From: Haliea alexandrii
GTDB taxonomy: Bacteria; Pseudomonadota; Gammaproteobacteria; Pseudomonadales; Halieaceae
Direction of reading: 5' to 3'
DNA length: 64,000 bases
Assembly: GCF_003719295.1 (NCBI RefSeq)
Contig: NZ_RFLW01000003.1
Span: 186,001-250,000 of the forward strand
This document shows positions 53,091-62,629 of the stretch, one piece after another. The translations under genes and the position numbers were made by a program. Every line of letters begins with the position of its first letter. The first letter of the stretch is position 1. A model generated the notes under the pieces. It had not been told where the DNA came from. It searched no databases and saw nothing but the letters and a program-made list of their open reading frames with translations.

Positions 53091-53270
53091 GCAGTAGTGG
53101 GTGCTTAAACGACTGAAAATCAGTAGACGAACATGTCGGCCTGAAGCATGGAGTTTCATTGACAACCAAACCACACCAGGTCAAAAGTCGACCGTGACTT
53201 CACGGCATCGAACCTCTACACTGATAATCACACAAGTAACCCATTACGTATATCCACACGGAGAAACGTT

Positions 53271-54911
53271 ATGGCGAGAGTGACGCCCGATGCTCTGTTC
53301 GAATTGTCGGGAGATATACCTTGTGTCCGTGACTGGCTTCCCGCTCAAATCGAACAACATAAAATTCGCTGGCATTTTGTTGCAGTAACCGCGGCCTGTT
53401 ACGCTATCGCTGCGCTAGTTGTGCTCGGATTGTACGCATCACGAAACGACCTCCCCTTCATGTACCTCGCGGCGGGGATTTACTGGGCCGGTCTCTTGCT
53501 TACCTCCAGGCGTGAATGGTTGGCGATCGTACCTTCGATCTTTTTCATTCAGCTACTAATGGATCTGATGGTATACGGCGCACCAATCGCAGCAGCGCTC
53601 GTCTTCGCCCTGTCAAAAACACTTGAGGGTCTTTGTGGTGCCGTGTTGCTTCGATATCTTTGCTCACACACGCAAACAGCTCTAACACGCACCACCTACT
53701 TTGTACTTATAGCGGGGGCATTGTTACCGTCGATTTTTGCAATTCCACCGGCTCTTGTGAGTCTTTCCAGCACGATTGACCCACTAACGTCAGGCTGGGC
53801 GGAGTCGGCTCTTGTACAGGCCTCCGGTACAATCATCGTGACGCCTGCCGCTGTTTCAGCGTGGCTTTTCTTGTCGGGACGAGTCTCGCTTACGAGGAAA
53901 AAAGCGGAAGCCATTACCTTGGCGTTAATCATCGTAGGCGTTTCCTCTGCTGTATTTCTCTTCGAACTCTCAACACATCCGGCCAGCATCTATCTGGTAA
54001 CGCCTGGATTGTTCTGGTCGGCAGCTAGATTTGGGTCTATCGGTGCAGCAACGTGCAACATTGTAGTGGCGGCGTTTGCCAGCGCAGGGGTTGTAAATGA
54101 AACTGCGCAAATTTTCGCCGCCTCATCGCATGAGTTTTCAGTTGGCCTTTGCCTGTACCTTTTGATCAACACCGCCACAAGCATCATTATCGGTGCGACT
54201 GCCGATGACAGAAATTCCCGCATTAACGAAATCGAGCGGGGGCGGAGGCAGATCAGAGAGCTTGCGGTACGCCAGAATCGGAAAGAGGACGAGTTCCGCG
54301 CCGCTACCGCCAGGCTGGTTCACGATAGCCTCGGGCAAACGCTTGCACTCGCACGAATCAAACTTGACCTTCTGGGGGCGCGTATGGAGGTTGAGCAATC
54401 AGACGATCGCATGCTCATTGAACTGAAGGAAATTCTGGATGAAGCCATAAGGATTTCCCGGTCGATAACTGCAAACGTCGCGTCATCCGTGCACGAGGGT
54501 GGTGACTTTCAGGCGGCGCTGCAACAACTACTCTCTGACTTGATGTCGGACCATCAGATCGACACCACATTCGAGTGTGATCAATCGCCGGAACTTGACA
54601 AGTCTCGCGCCTCCAGCCTGTTTCGTTGCACAAGGGAATTACTCGTCAATGTCGTCAAGCACGCAGAGGCATCGAGGGTAAAACTATCCATCGCGCACGG
54701 AATGAACGCTTTGCGGATAAAAATCCGGGACGACGGACGTGGGATCAAAGTCGACCCGTTCCATCATCGCGGAAAAGCTCCGGGATACGGGCTGTATAGT
54801 TGCGGATACACCCTTGAAGACCTTGGAGGCTCGCTGGAGGTACGTACCCCGAACGAAGGCGGCACGGAGGTCATAATGGAAATTCCAATAGTAAAAGAGG
54901 CCCTCACATGA
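53271..54911 (+). CDS. MASE1-domain sensor histidine kinase (NarX/UhpB-like HisKA_3)
   Basis: A 546-residue inner-membrane kinase. About residues 35-315 hold eight or so helices of the MASE1 type (RNDLPFMYLAAGIYWAGLL; VQASGTIIVTPAAVSAWL; PGLFWSAARFG). A short coiled coil (about 320-345) leads to the HisKA_3 dimerisation helix with phospho-acceptor His351 in LVHDSLGQTLALARIKL. The HATPase_c follows from about 440 (RELLVNVVKHAEA N-box; DDGRGI; GYGLYSCGYTLEDLGG). The ligand is unknown. GGAG lies 7 bp before the ATG. The gene overlaps the NarL-type regulator by 4 bp (ATGA), so the pair is a cognate two-component system. Confidence 0.93.
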   Translation: MARVTPDALFELSGDIPCVRDWLPAQIEQHKIRWHFVAVTAACYAIAALVVLGLYASRNDLPFMYLAAGIYWAGLLLTSRREWLAIVPSIFFIQLLMDLMVYGAPIAAALVFALSKTLEGLCGAVLLRYLCSHTQTALTRTTYFVLIAGALLPSIFAIPPALVSLSSTIDPLTSGWAESALVQASGTIIVTPAAVSAWLFLSGRVSLTRKKAEAITLALIIVGVSSAVFLFELSTHPASIYLVTPGLFWSAARFGSIGAATCNIVVAAFASAGVVNETAQIFAASSHEFSVGLCLYLLINTATSIIIGATADDRNSRINEIERGRRQIRELAVRQNRKEDEFRAATARLVHDSLGQTLALARIKLDLLGARMEVEQSDDRMLIELKEILDEAIRISRSITANVASSVHEGGDFQAALQQLLSDLMSDHQIDTTFECDQSPELDKSRASSLFRCTRELLVNVVKHAEASRVKLSIAHGMNALRIKIRDDGRGIKVDPFHHRGKAPGYGLYSCGYTLEDLGGSLEVRTPNEGGTEVIMEIPIVKEALT

Positions 54912-55528
54912 AAGATATCACCATTGTGGTTGCCGAGGACCACGAGATGCTACGTAGCGCAATTGTGGCCTATCTTAGCTCAATCAACGGTTTCAACGTG
55001 GTTGCCGAGGCCGCAGACGGGGATGCCGCTATTGCCGAAACACGACGTACCAAGCCGGATGTACTGGTACTTGACCTTCAACTACCCAAGAAACACGGTT
55101 TAATCGCGATCAAGGAAACACAACGTATGACACCCAAACCGGCGGTCGTTGTCGTGTCCATGCACTCGCAGACCCACTTCGTAAGGCAAGCTTTCGAAGC
55201 GGGCGCGCTTGGCTATCTACTCAAGGAAGCGGCCGTGGATGAACTCGGAGACGCTATTCAGACTGTTCTCTCGGGTAAGGCATTCACTTGCAGACGACTC
55301 AAAGCCAAGCTCTCACCTCAAGATGCACGAGCCGCACTCAGCATCCGCGAAGAGCAGGTTCTGCGGCTCATTGGCCTGGGACGCTCCACACGGGAAATCG
55401 CAACGCAACTACACCTGAGCGTCAAGACAATCGAATCACACAGAAAGCACATTATGGATAAACTCGAACTTTACTCTGTTGCGGAACTGACCCGGTACTG
55501 CCTCCAGACGGAACTGATCGATAGCTGA
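54908..55528 (+). CDS. NarL/FixJ-type response regulator
   Basis: A 206-residue DNA-binding response regulator. The REC domain (1-120) has the acidic pocket near residues 10-12, phospho-acceptor Asp56 in VLDLQLPKKHG, and Lys in LLKEA. The LuxR-type HTH lies at about 140-200 (LSIREEQVLRLIGLGRSTREIATQLHLSVKTIESHRKHIMDKL). It is translated with the MASE1 kinase. Targets are not identifiable from the window; the large hybrid protein gene downstream is a possible one. Confidence 0.95.
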   Translation: MKDITIVVAEDHEMLRSAIVAYLSSINGFNVVAEAADGDAAIAETRRTKPDVLVLDLQLPKKHGLIAIKETQRMTPKPAVVVVSMHSQTHFVRQAFEAGALGYLLKEAAVDELGDAIQTVLSGKAFTCRRLKAKLSPQDARAALSIREEQVLRLIGLGRSTREIATQLHLSVKTIESHRKHIMDKLELYSVAELTRYCLQTELIDS

Positions 55529-56020
55529 CAAGCAGTTGCTAATCTTCAACACCATTGAGTAGTCTATTTCAGGGAATCCCTGATAGCGAGCAAAGACAAC
55601 CCGGCCTACTCTAGGGAAGTTAGGTCCGCGCCCTCTATGGAATCATGACCGCTCAAAGCTAGACATGGCGTCAACAGGAGCAAACTTCGTGAACTTTTTC
55701 GTACATATAACGGACACTCCACTGCGCCACGGTGGTCGCGTTTAGGTCTGGAAGCGATATTTCCCAGGAACAGCGTTCTCACCAGCCTCTCTTTGCGAGA
55801 CAAATCAAAGCCGGCAGCGCTACATCTTTTCCGAATCATAGCTCACTCGCGGCGACACATCAGAAGCGCGATTGTCTGACACCCGCAGTAATCTCGCGGC
55901 CGCCAGCCAGATTGATCGACGGTTAACAAAGACACAGGGCGTCAAACTCTCCCCGTTTTCAGCAAGCAAACGAGCCTGCCGAATCGACCGTTCCTCAGTG
56001 GGCCCATATAACTACCAAAG
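55529..56020. other. Intergenic region before the hybrid kinase gene
   Basis: About 490 bp without a supportable gene. It contains a compact hairpin TCAGGG-AAT-CCCTGA (55569-55583) about 40 bp after the response regulator stop, lacking a T tract. Nothing else recognisable. Confidence 0.45.
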
Positions 56021-59000
56021 GTGACTAGGTTGTCTAACCCGAGTAGTACGAAGCAAGATTCACGGAACAATGGATTAAAGGACAACAGCACGGGACATGT
56101 ACCTGAATCGTTCTATGTGCTCGACGATGACCAACTCGTTGGACAAACTCTCGCTCGCCTGGTCGAATCTAACGGAATGGTGGCACGCGTCTTTACGGAC
56201 ACGACGAGGTTTTTTCACACCCTGGAATCGGAATCGCCAGACTACATCGCGATAGACTTGTTCATGCCTGACATGGATGGCCTGGAGGTCATCCGCAAGC
56301 TCGCAAATCTGCACTGCAAAGCCAGAATAATTATCGCAAGCGGCGCCAACGACCGGGTCGTACACGCTGCTTCGCTGGCAGCTGAGGAGCAGGGCTTGCA
56401 GCTTGCCGGCGAGCTCGCAAAACCCTATGACATCACAAGCCTTCGTTATCTACTTGAGGTATCGGATCACCAATATCAGACTCGAACTACGAAACAAACA
56501 CATCAAGCAGATACAGTGAGTCTTCGAGATATCGAAACAGCCATCCACAGTGGACAGCTGGTTCTTCATTACCAGCCAAAAATCGATTGTAGGTCAAGAG
56601 ATATCAGAGGCTTCGAGACGCTTGTCCGCTGGAATCATCCGAGCCTGGGACTTTTAGGGCCCGATCGCTTCCTACCCTTTGTGGAAGACTCCGAACTCAT
56701 GGAGCCCCTGACGCATTATGTCTTCTCCACCGCTCTCTCGTGGTACGCGGATAACGCTGCCGTATGGGATCAGTGTGGCGACGACGTCCACATCTCCGTA
56801 AATATATCCGCGAGGAGCCTGCGCAACGCTAACTTTTCTGAGACCCTCTTCCACTATTGCGCCAAAGCAAAGGTTCCTACCTCTCGTGTGGTTCTGGAAC
56901 TCACGGAAACAAGTGCCATGGATGAGCCGACAATTTCCCTTGAGCTGTTGACACGATTGCGCATGAGGGGCTTCCTGCTGTCGATCGATGATTTCGGTAC
57001 GGGGTACTCTTCGTTGGCACAGCTTGTCAGATTACCCTTCTCGGAGATCAAGATCGACCGCTCCTTCGTGAATAATTCGATGCGTTCCCGGGAATCAAGG
57101 ACTGCCGTACGCTCCATCGTTGAGCTAGGAAAAAGTCTGGGCATGCAGACAACAGCGGAGGGAATCGAAGACGCGGCGACACTGGCGTTCGTGACTGCCA
57201 TCGGCTGCGACGTCGCACAAGGGTTCCACATTGCCAAGCCCATGGCCGAAAACGAGATATTAGCATGGATAGCTGAACGAGCTAGTCGTGACATGCATGA
57301 ACCCCGCAAGGACGTCGAGGACCATAGTAATGCGCGTGCCACGCGAAGTTTGTCAACATTCGGGAACCCGAACTTCTTTGACATCGCGCCTTTGAGTCGG
57401 CTCGAGAGTCACTCACCAGCCACCGATTTTTTGCCACAGTCGAAATACGACAGGGTAAGTAGCTGTACGAGATTTGAAGACGAGGACGATGTGAGCTGGC
57501 TGGACGGCCGACTGAAAAGCATTGTCGACAGCATGAACACGTCCTTCCTCATAACCAACCCCAGCCTGCAAGTCACATTTGTAAACCAGGATTTCATTCG
57601 GCTCATCGGAAATACAGAGTCGCCCTTCGCTGGCAAACAACTGGCGGAGGTCATCCCGTTAAACCCGGTTTGTCGGCTCCTGAACAACCTAAAAGCCTGC
57701 AGAGAAGACGGCTCCTCCATTGAATTTGAGGAATACCTCGAGCCGCTTTCAATTTGGGTCAGCGGAGAGGCTCATAAGATTCTGGGTGGGTTCGCCATAT
57801 ACTTCCGCGACACGACGCAAGCGCATGCGAGCACGCAAAACCTGCGGCTGCTCGAGGCCGCAGCATCACGCATAAATGACGTGTTGCTTATTACTGACTG
57901 TAATACAATTGAAGCGCCAGCGGGACCAAGAATTGTCTATGTAAACGAGGCCTTCGTCCGCATCACCGGCTACAAGCGAGAAGAGGTACTGGGCAAGACT
58001 CCCAGAATTTTACAGGGCGCACTATCAGACCGGAAAGAACTCGATCGAATCAGACGAGCCCTGGAAACATTCACGCCGATACGCAGCGAGATCATCAACT
58101 ATACGAAATCCGGCGATCCACTCTGGTTTGAGCTGGACATAGTACCTCTCACCGGCGAGAGCGGAAGATACTCGCATTTCGTATCGGTGCAGCGTGACAT
58201 AACGCAACGCAAGGAGGCAGAGGAACGGCTTCGCAAAAGCGAAGAGCGCTTTCAATTTCTCGCCTCGGCAACGCAGGACATGGTGCGTGACTGGGACATC
58301 GCATCGGACACTATCCGGTGGAACGCGAAAGGAGAGCGCCTGATGTCCCTCGATAGCGGCGGCACAAGCCGCCTCAATGACTGGACAAACATCATTCACC
58401 CCGTAGACCGACAGAGAGTTCAATCCAGCCTGAAGGCATTTCTAGCCGGTAATGAATCGATTTGGGAATGCGAGTACCGATTGGTAGAAGCAGAAGGCGT
58501 TTGCGTATCTATCGTTGATCGGGGCTACGCTGTCCGTGGGCACGATGCGGAACCGATACGTGTGTTGAATAGCATGATGGACGTCACCGATCGCAACGAA
58601 CTCGCGGCTCACCTACACCGCTCACAAAAACTGGAGGCCGTTGGTCAGCTTACCGGTGGAGTCGCCCACGACTTCAACAATCTCCTGACAGTAATTCTGG
58701 GGAACGCTGAGCTTCTGGTAGAAAAATTGCAAGAACAGGATAGCAATGGGCTGCACTCACTGGCGAACATGATCGTCACTGCCGCACACAGTGGTAACGA
58801 GATGATTAAGCGGCTGCTGGCCTTTTCTCGCAAACAGCCTCTAGAGCCACAGCCTGTTGACGTGAACGCTTTGATCGCTGACTTTGCCATGCTCCTGCGT
58901 CGTTCAATTCAGGAAAATATCGAATTCAAGGTCGTTGAGGGCGGCGATCTTCAACTAGCCTACGCGGATACAGCACAGTTGGAAGCGTCGCTACTAAATC

Positions 59001-59779
59001 TTGTCATCAACGCGAGAGATGCTATCTGCGGTGACGGCACCATAACCGTAGAGACATCAAATATCGTTATCAAAGCAACTAAACGACACACTCAAAACGA
59101 CGTTGCCCCATACACCTTCGTCAAAATTTCGATTAAGGACACTGGAAGTGGTATGTCTGAATACGTGCGCAACCGAGCCTTAGAACCATTCTTCACAACC
59201 AAAGGTGCCAAGCGGGGCAGCGGGCTCGGCCTGAGCATGGTGTATGGATTCATCAAGCAGTCAGGTGGTCACATTCGTATCCTCTCGCAAAAAGGAAGAG
59301 GCACAACAGTAAACCTGTATCTGCCCATCGCGCCGAAAACCTATACCGCGCAGAAGTCAATTCAGGAAACCACGCTACCCGTTTCCGCCTCTCATGAACA
59401 TATTCTGGTTGTCGAGGATGACGATCTCGTCAGGACGCACGCCGTAAGCGTTATCTCCTCGATGGGATACAGCGTGCATACCGCGAAATCAGTGAACGAG
59501 GCTCTTGAGGCGCTTGCCATGCGATCTGATATTGACCTGCTATTCACGGATCTGATACTCCCCGGCGGGATTCAGGGCGACCGACTTGCTGAAATTGCGC
59601 TGCGCCAGAAACCGACGATCAAGGTGCTTTTGACGTCTGGATATCTTGGCGCCGGACACAACTCCCCCGGTCCTTCTACATCGGCGTTTCACGTACTGGC
59701 AAAGCCGTACGGTCGTCGTGAGCTGGAGCGAAAATTGCGCCATGTTCTTCACCCCGCTGAAGCCGCCTGTCACACGTAG
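56021..59779 (+). CDS. Hybrid REC-EAL-PAS(3)-histidine kinase-REC protein
   Basis: A 1252-residue soluble signalling protein joining two systems. REC1 at about 30-150 with Asp79; EAL at about 170-415 with ETL (199-201) but all catalytic positions kept (NISAR, ELTE, DDFGTG, KIDRSF, AEGIED, AQGFHIAKP); three PAS domains at about 485-600, 612-740 (NEAFVRITGYKREEVLG) and 745-870; HisKA with His883 in GGVAHDFNNLL; HATPase_c about 990-1110 (NLVINARDAI, GSGLGLSMVYG); REC2 about 1130-1240 with Asp1177. The start is uncertain: GTG 56021, or TTG 56030, which has AAGGTG at better spacing. EAL plus HWE-like/NtrB-like kinase in one chain is uncommon. It could link a phosphorelay to cyclic-di-GMP breakdown; the next gene's REC protein may be a partner. 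Confidence 0.92.
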   Translation: MTRLSNPSSTKQDSRNNGLKDNSTGHVPESFYVLDDDQLVGQTLARLVESNGMVARVFTDTTRFFHTLESESPDYIAIDLFMPDMDGLEVIRKLANLHCKARIIIASGANDRVVHAASLAAEEQGLQLAGELAKPYDITSLRYLLEVSDHQYQTRTTKQTHQADTVSLRDIETAIHSGQLVLHYQPKIDCRSRDIRGFETLVRWNHPSLGLLGPDRFLPFVEDSELMEPLTHYVFSTALSWYADNAAVWDQCGDDVHISVNISARSLRNANFSETLFHYCAKAKVPTSRVVLELTETSAMDEPTISLELLTRLRMRGFLLSIDDFGTGYSSLAQLVRLPFSEIKIDRSFVNNSMRSRESRTAVRSIVELGKSLGMQTTAEGIEDAATLAFVTAIGCDVAQGFHIAKPMAENEILAWIAERASRDMHEPRKDVEDHSNARATRSLSTFGNPNFFDIAPLSRLESHSPATDFLPQSKYDRVSSCTRFEDEDDVSWLDGRLKSIVDSMNTSFLITNPSLQVTFVNQDFIRLIGNTESPFAGKQLAEVIPLNPVCRLLNNLKACREDGSSIEFEEYLEPLSIWVSGEAHKILGGFAIYFRDTTQAHASTQNLRLLEAAASRINDVLLITDCNTIEAPAGPRIVYVNEAFVRITGYKREEVLGKTPRILQGALSDRKELDRIRRALETFTPIRSEIINYTKSGDPLWFELDIVPLTGESGRYSHFVSVQRDITQRKEAEERLRKSEERFQFLASATQDMVRDWDIASDTIRWNAKGERLMSLDSGGTSRLNDWTNIIHPVDRQRVQSSLKAFLAGNESIWECEYRLVEAEGVCVSIVDRGYAVRGHDAEPIRVLNSMMDVTDRNELAAHLHRSQKLEAVGQLTGGVAHDFNNLLTVILGNAELLVEKLQEQDSNGLHSLANMIVTAAHSGNEMIKRLLAFSRKQPLEPQPVDVNALIADFAMLLRRSIQENIEFKVVEGGDLQLAYADTAQLEASLLNLVINARDAICGDGTITVETSNIVIKATKRHTQNDVAPYTFVKISIKDTGSGMSEYVRNRALEPFFTTKGAKRGSGLGLSMVYGFIKQSGGHIRILSQKGRGTTVNLYLPIAPKTYTAQKSIQETTLPVSASHEHILVVEDDDLVRTHAVSVISSMGYSVHTAKSVNEALEALAMRSDIDLLFTDLILPGGIQGDRLAEIALRQKPTIKVLLTSGYLGAGHNSPGPSTSAFHVLAKPYGRRELERKLRHVLHPAEAACHT

Positions 59780-59839
59780 GCAAGAAAAGACCCACCGCCA
59801 AACATGATTTGGAAATAAAATATTCAGGATGCGGATACC

Positions 59840-60985
59840 ATGAAAGGAAAGCTACTCTTTGTAGACGACGAGGAAAGCATACTCGCGTTCCATCGGAATG
59901 TGTTTGCATCTGAGCACGAGGTCTTCACGTCGTCCAGCGCGGCGGCAGCACTGGAGTTACTCAGTCGCGACAATACTTTTTCTGTCGTTATCACTGACCT
60001 GAGAATGCCCGGACTGGACGGAATCTCCTTCCTGAAACAGGTGAAGCAGCTTGCGCCGAATTCGGTCCGCATCTTGCTAACAGGCTTTGCAAGCAAAGAC
60101 ACCACAATCGCAGCGGTCAATGAAGGAGATGTGTTCAGGATTCTCACCAAACCTATCACGCTCGTGGAATTGAAGCGTGTAATGCAGCAGGCAATCCAGA
60201 AGTTTCAAATCAAGAAAGCTGAAGAGCTTCTTCTGGAACAGACTATGCGTGGGAGCGTTGGAATGCTGGTGGACATTCTGGGGATGGCCAATCCGGTGGT
60301 CTTTGGTCGGGCGGCGGAGCGACATAGAATGGCAGCCCAGATCTGCGAAGAGCTCGGCGTGAGCGATAGATGGCCCACCGAAACCGCGGCCCTACTTGGG
60401 AATATTGGCATGTTATCCATGCCTCAGGAAGTGATTAACCGGGTCACGCAGGGCATTGCCCTTTCTGAAAGTGATATGGGGCATGTACGAAGCCAGGTAA
60501 ACGTTGGGGCGAGGCTTGTGAACCAAATACCCCGGCTCGAGCCCGTAGCCGAGGCGATAGCGCTTCAATACAAGAATTATGATGGTTCCGGAGATCCTGA
60601 CGAACATCGCATAGCTGGCGATGCTATTCCCTTCGGCGCGAGAGTGCTTCGAGTTATCAATGAGTATGAGAATCTTGTTACATTAGGTTATGCGACGGAT
60701 AGAGTTTGGGAGACACTCCGAGAAAGAATACGCTTTTTTGATAAAGGCGTACTTGCAGCACTTGAAAAGTTTGCAGGTCCGGATGGAATTGACAAGACCA
60801 TAGTGAAAGTCAGTCTCCGTTCGCTGGAGGAAGGCTATACACTCGCGCAGGACATATATAATACCGATAGCGTGCTGGTCGTCCGGGAAGGCGTGGTCAT
60901 TTCGGAGTATCTGCTAAAGCGGCTCCGCAATTTTGCGGACGAAGGGCTGATTTCGAGCGACGTCGTTGTGCGACTTGAAGCCTGA
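59840..60985 (+). CDS. RpfG-like response regulator with degenerate HD-GYP domain
   Basis: A 381-residue protein. REC at 1-125 with phospho-acceptor Asp53 (VVITDLRMPG) and Lys in LTKPI. The following region is laid out like the RpfG HD-GYP domain, but LLHDIGK has become LLGNIGM (Gly187-Asn188 in place of HD) and the HHExxDGSGYP segment reads LQYKNYDGSGDPD. Most metal ligands are therefore gone and phosphodiesterase activity is not expected. The extra C-terminal ~90 residues (SLRSLEEGYTLAQDIYN...VVREGVVIS) resemble the tail of RpfG-like HD proteins. It lies 60 bp after the hybrid kinase and is a plausible phosphorelay target with a binding or scaffold role. Confidence 0.88.
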   Translation: MKGKLLFVDDEESILAFHRNVFASEHEVFTSSSAAAALELLSRDNTFSVVITDLRMPGLDGISFLKQVKQLAPNSVRILLTGFASKDTTIAAVNEGDVFRILTKPITLVELKRVMQQAIQKFQIKKAEELLLEQTMRGSVGMLVDILGMANPVVFGRAAERHRMAAQICEELGVSDRWPTETAALLGNIGMLSMPQEVINRVTQGIALSESDMGHVRSQVNVGARLVNQIPRLEPVAEAIALQYKNYDGSGDPDEHRIAGDAIPFGARVLRVINEYENLVTLGYATDRVWETLRERIRFFDKGVLAALEKFAGPDGIDKTIVKVSLRSLEEGYTLAQDIYNTDSVLVVREGVVISEYLLKRLRNFADEGLISSDVVVRLEA

Positions 60986-61094
60986 TCTGGCCCGCCTCAA
61001 ATCCTCCAGACCACAGTAGCGTCGCGGTCAGCGAGCATGTAAGCCGGTTTTCAGGCCTCAACTTCGCCACACTCTTGACTGTAGCAAAAACCCG

Positions 61095-61763
61095 TCAGCT
61101 CAATGACTCGTGTTGGCAACATGAGGGGCAAATGCTGTGGGTGACTGGTGCTGCATCCGCCACAAAATCGTGAAGCGGCACCCAGCTTTCAGGTTGCGTC
61201 GATTCAGATGCTCCTACCCTCACCTTTCGACACCAGGCACAAATGGGTAATAGAGACTGCACTGATTCCATCTCCAATCGAAAACGACGAACTTCCAGTT
61301 GTGCCACCACAGCATCACGCAACACCGCGAGAGCACAACGCTGCGCATCGGTCAGCGTGCGTGGGACACGATCAATGACGCACAGCGTACCAAGCGTGGA
61401 GCCCGTTGACATCTCCAGTGGCGCTCCAGCATAAAAGCGAATACCCGGGTTGTTGACTACAAGCGGGTTATCCTGAAAACGTTCATCTTTGGTCGCATCC
61501 TCAACGATCAGTAAATCGCTCCTATCGAAGGCATGAGCGCAAAAAGCCTGCTCACGCGGCGTTTCAGTTGCCGTGAGCCCGACTCGAGACTTGAACCATT
61601 GACGAGAGTCATCCACCAAACTAATCAGACTGATAGGCGCCTCGCAGATCGTTGCGGCTACCTCCGTTAAGCTATCAAACGCTTTTTCCGAAGCAGTGTC
61701 CATAATCCGATACAAGAGCAAATCGCCAAGACGTTTTTTTTCTTTCTCTGAGTTCACTCGCAT
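61095..61763 (-). CDS. GAF-domain protein with C-terminal zinc-finger-like tail
   Basis: A 222-residue cytoplasmic protein. Residues about 20-165 form a GAF domain of the type commonly seen in front of GGDEF or histidine kinase modules (RLGDLLLYRIMDTASEKAFDSLTEVAATIC; ISLVDDSRQWFKSRVG; REQAFCAHA; GTLCVIDRVPR). The tail has ICAWCRKVR and, 35 residues later, SICPSCCQ, a Cys4 pattern like that on small GAF/PAS stand-alone regulators. There is no output domain. AGGAGGG is close to the ATG. It is transcribed against the preceding regulator gene and could be a stand-alone sensor for the neighbouring signalling proteins. Confidence 0.85.
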   Translation of the reverse strand: MRVNSEKEKKRLGDLLLYRIMDTASEKAFDSLTEVAATICEAPISLISLVDDSRQWFKSRVGLTATETPREQAFCAHAFDRSDLLIVEDATKDERFQDNPLVVNNPGIRFYAGAPLEMSTGSTLGTLCVIDRVPRTLTDAQRCALAVLRDAVVAQLEVRRFRLEMESVQSLLPICAWCRKVRVGASESTQPESWVPLHDFVADAAPVTHSICPSCCQHESLS

Positions 61764-62113
61764 ATCCCTCCTGTTTTTGATTTTACAGGCTCTGACTGTC
61801 TTCGTGGCTAAAAAGCAGGATCATTTATTTGACGCTATAAACCCAGCTCGTCACACAGCGCGTTTGTGTCTGGCCCTGACAACACAAATATTGACAAGCG
61901 TTGTAGACCTACCTGGCGTCTTTTTAGTCAACTCACCCGTTCAAGGCTATTCTTGGTAATCCTGCCTATTGAAGCATCGCGCCCCGTGCCTATGATGAAG
62001 TCAAAGTCACTTGCTAATGCAGCCTGAACCAGCAGTAAAGACTAAACCAGTATTTCCGAACGTTTCACCCAGAGGATAACGCATAAAGCGCACTTTTATC
62101 ACTTTCGCAGGGA
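61764..62113. other. Intergenic region upstream of the DUF3604 relic
   Basis: About 350 bp with no gene I can support. Base composition is relatively A/T-rich. Confidence 0.4.
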
Positions 62114-62410
62114 ATGGTTGCATGCCTTGCCTCTCCCATAGCCTACGCCGCTGATTCGTCTGGCACTCTGTGTTTGGGGGCCCCGAAAGGAAGACGGTCG
62201 ACAATGTCTTCAGCCACCAGTCCGGTTACTCACCTTACGTTGGCCGCAATTTCCAAACATTCCCTTTTTTTGAGGATCCACATCTACACACCTCGCTCTC
62301 CATGACTGCGCGCGCTTTAAGCGCCAGGCTGACACCAGCAGATGCCTACCGCTTCGCCCGTGGCGAAGAGGTCATTGCCTCCATGGGGCAAGGCACCAAA
62401 CTGCCACGCC
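62114..62410 (+). pseudogene. Truncated remnant of a DUF3604 family gene
   Basis: The 62170-62405 frame encodes VDNVFSHQSGYSPYVGRNF, FEDPHLHTSLSMTARAL, then TPADAYRFARGEEV and KLPRPR. This matches the N-terminal end of DUF3604 proteins, exported metal-dependent phosphoesterase-like proteins with the motif GDTHLHTSYS-D-A near a PYVGxNxPT stretch. A possible signal-peptide piece (ACLASPIAYAADS) lies upstream in another frame (62114-62160), so at least one frameshift exists. Similarity ends after KLPRP, and the remaining ~500 residues of a full gene are absent. The family call rests on memory of the motif. Confidence 0.65.
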
Positions 62411-62629
62411 CACGCTTACGTCAGCGTAGTAGGGGACAAACTGTTGATTGCTATAATTCAGCCTTGAATCTGGCAACTTGTAATTCGCTTGCATCGCACT
62501 GAGTGATAAACCTCATAAACCACAACGTACGCATCAATGTCCTATAGCTCAAAGCCGGTAAACGGGTGCTGCCGATGTTGCACTGCGCTAGACTGAAGTC
62601 ACCGTTTGAGCATAAGTAGGTAGGCCACC
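62411..62629. other. Intergenic region
   Basis: About 220 bp between the DUF3604 remnant and the methyltransferase gene; nothing recognisable. Confidence 0.4.
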
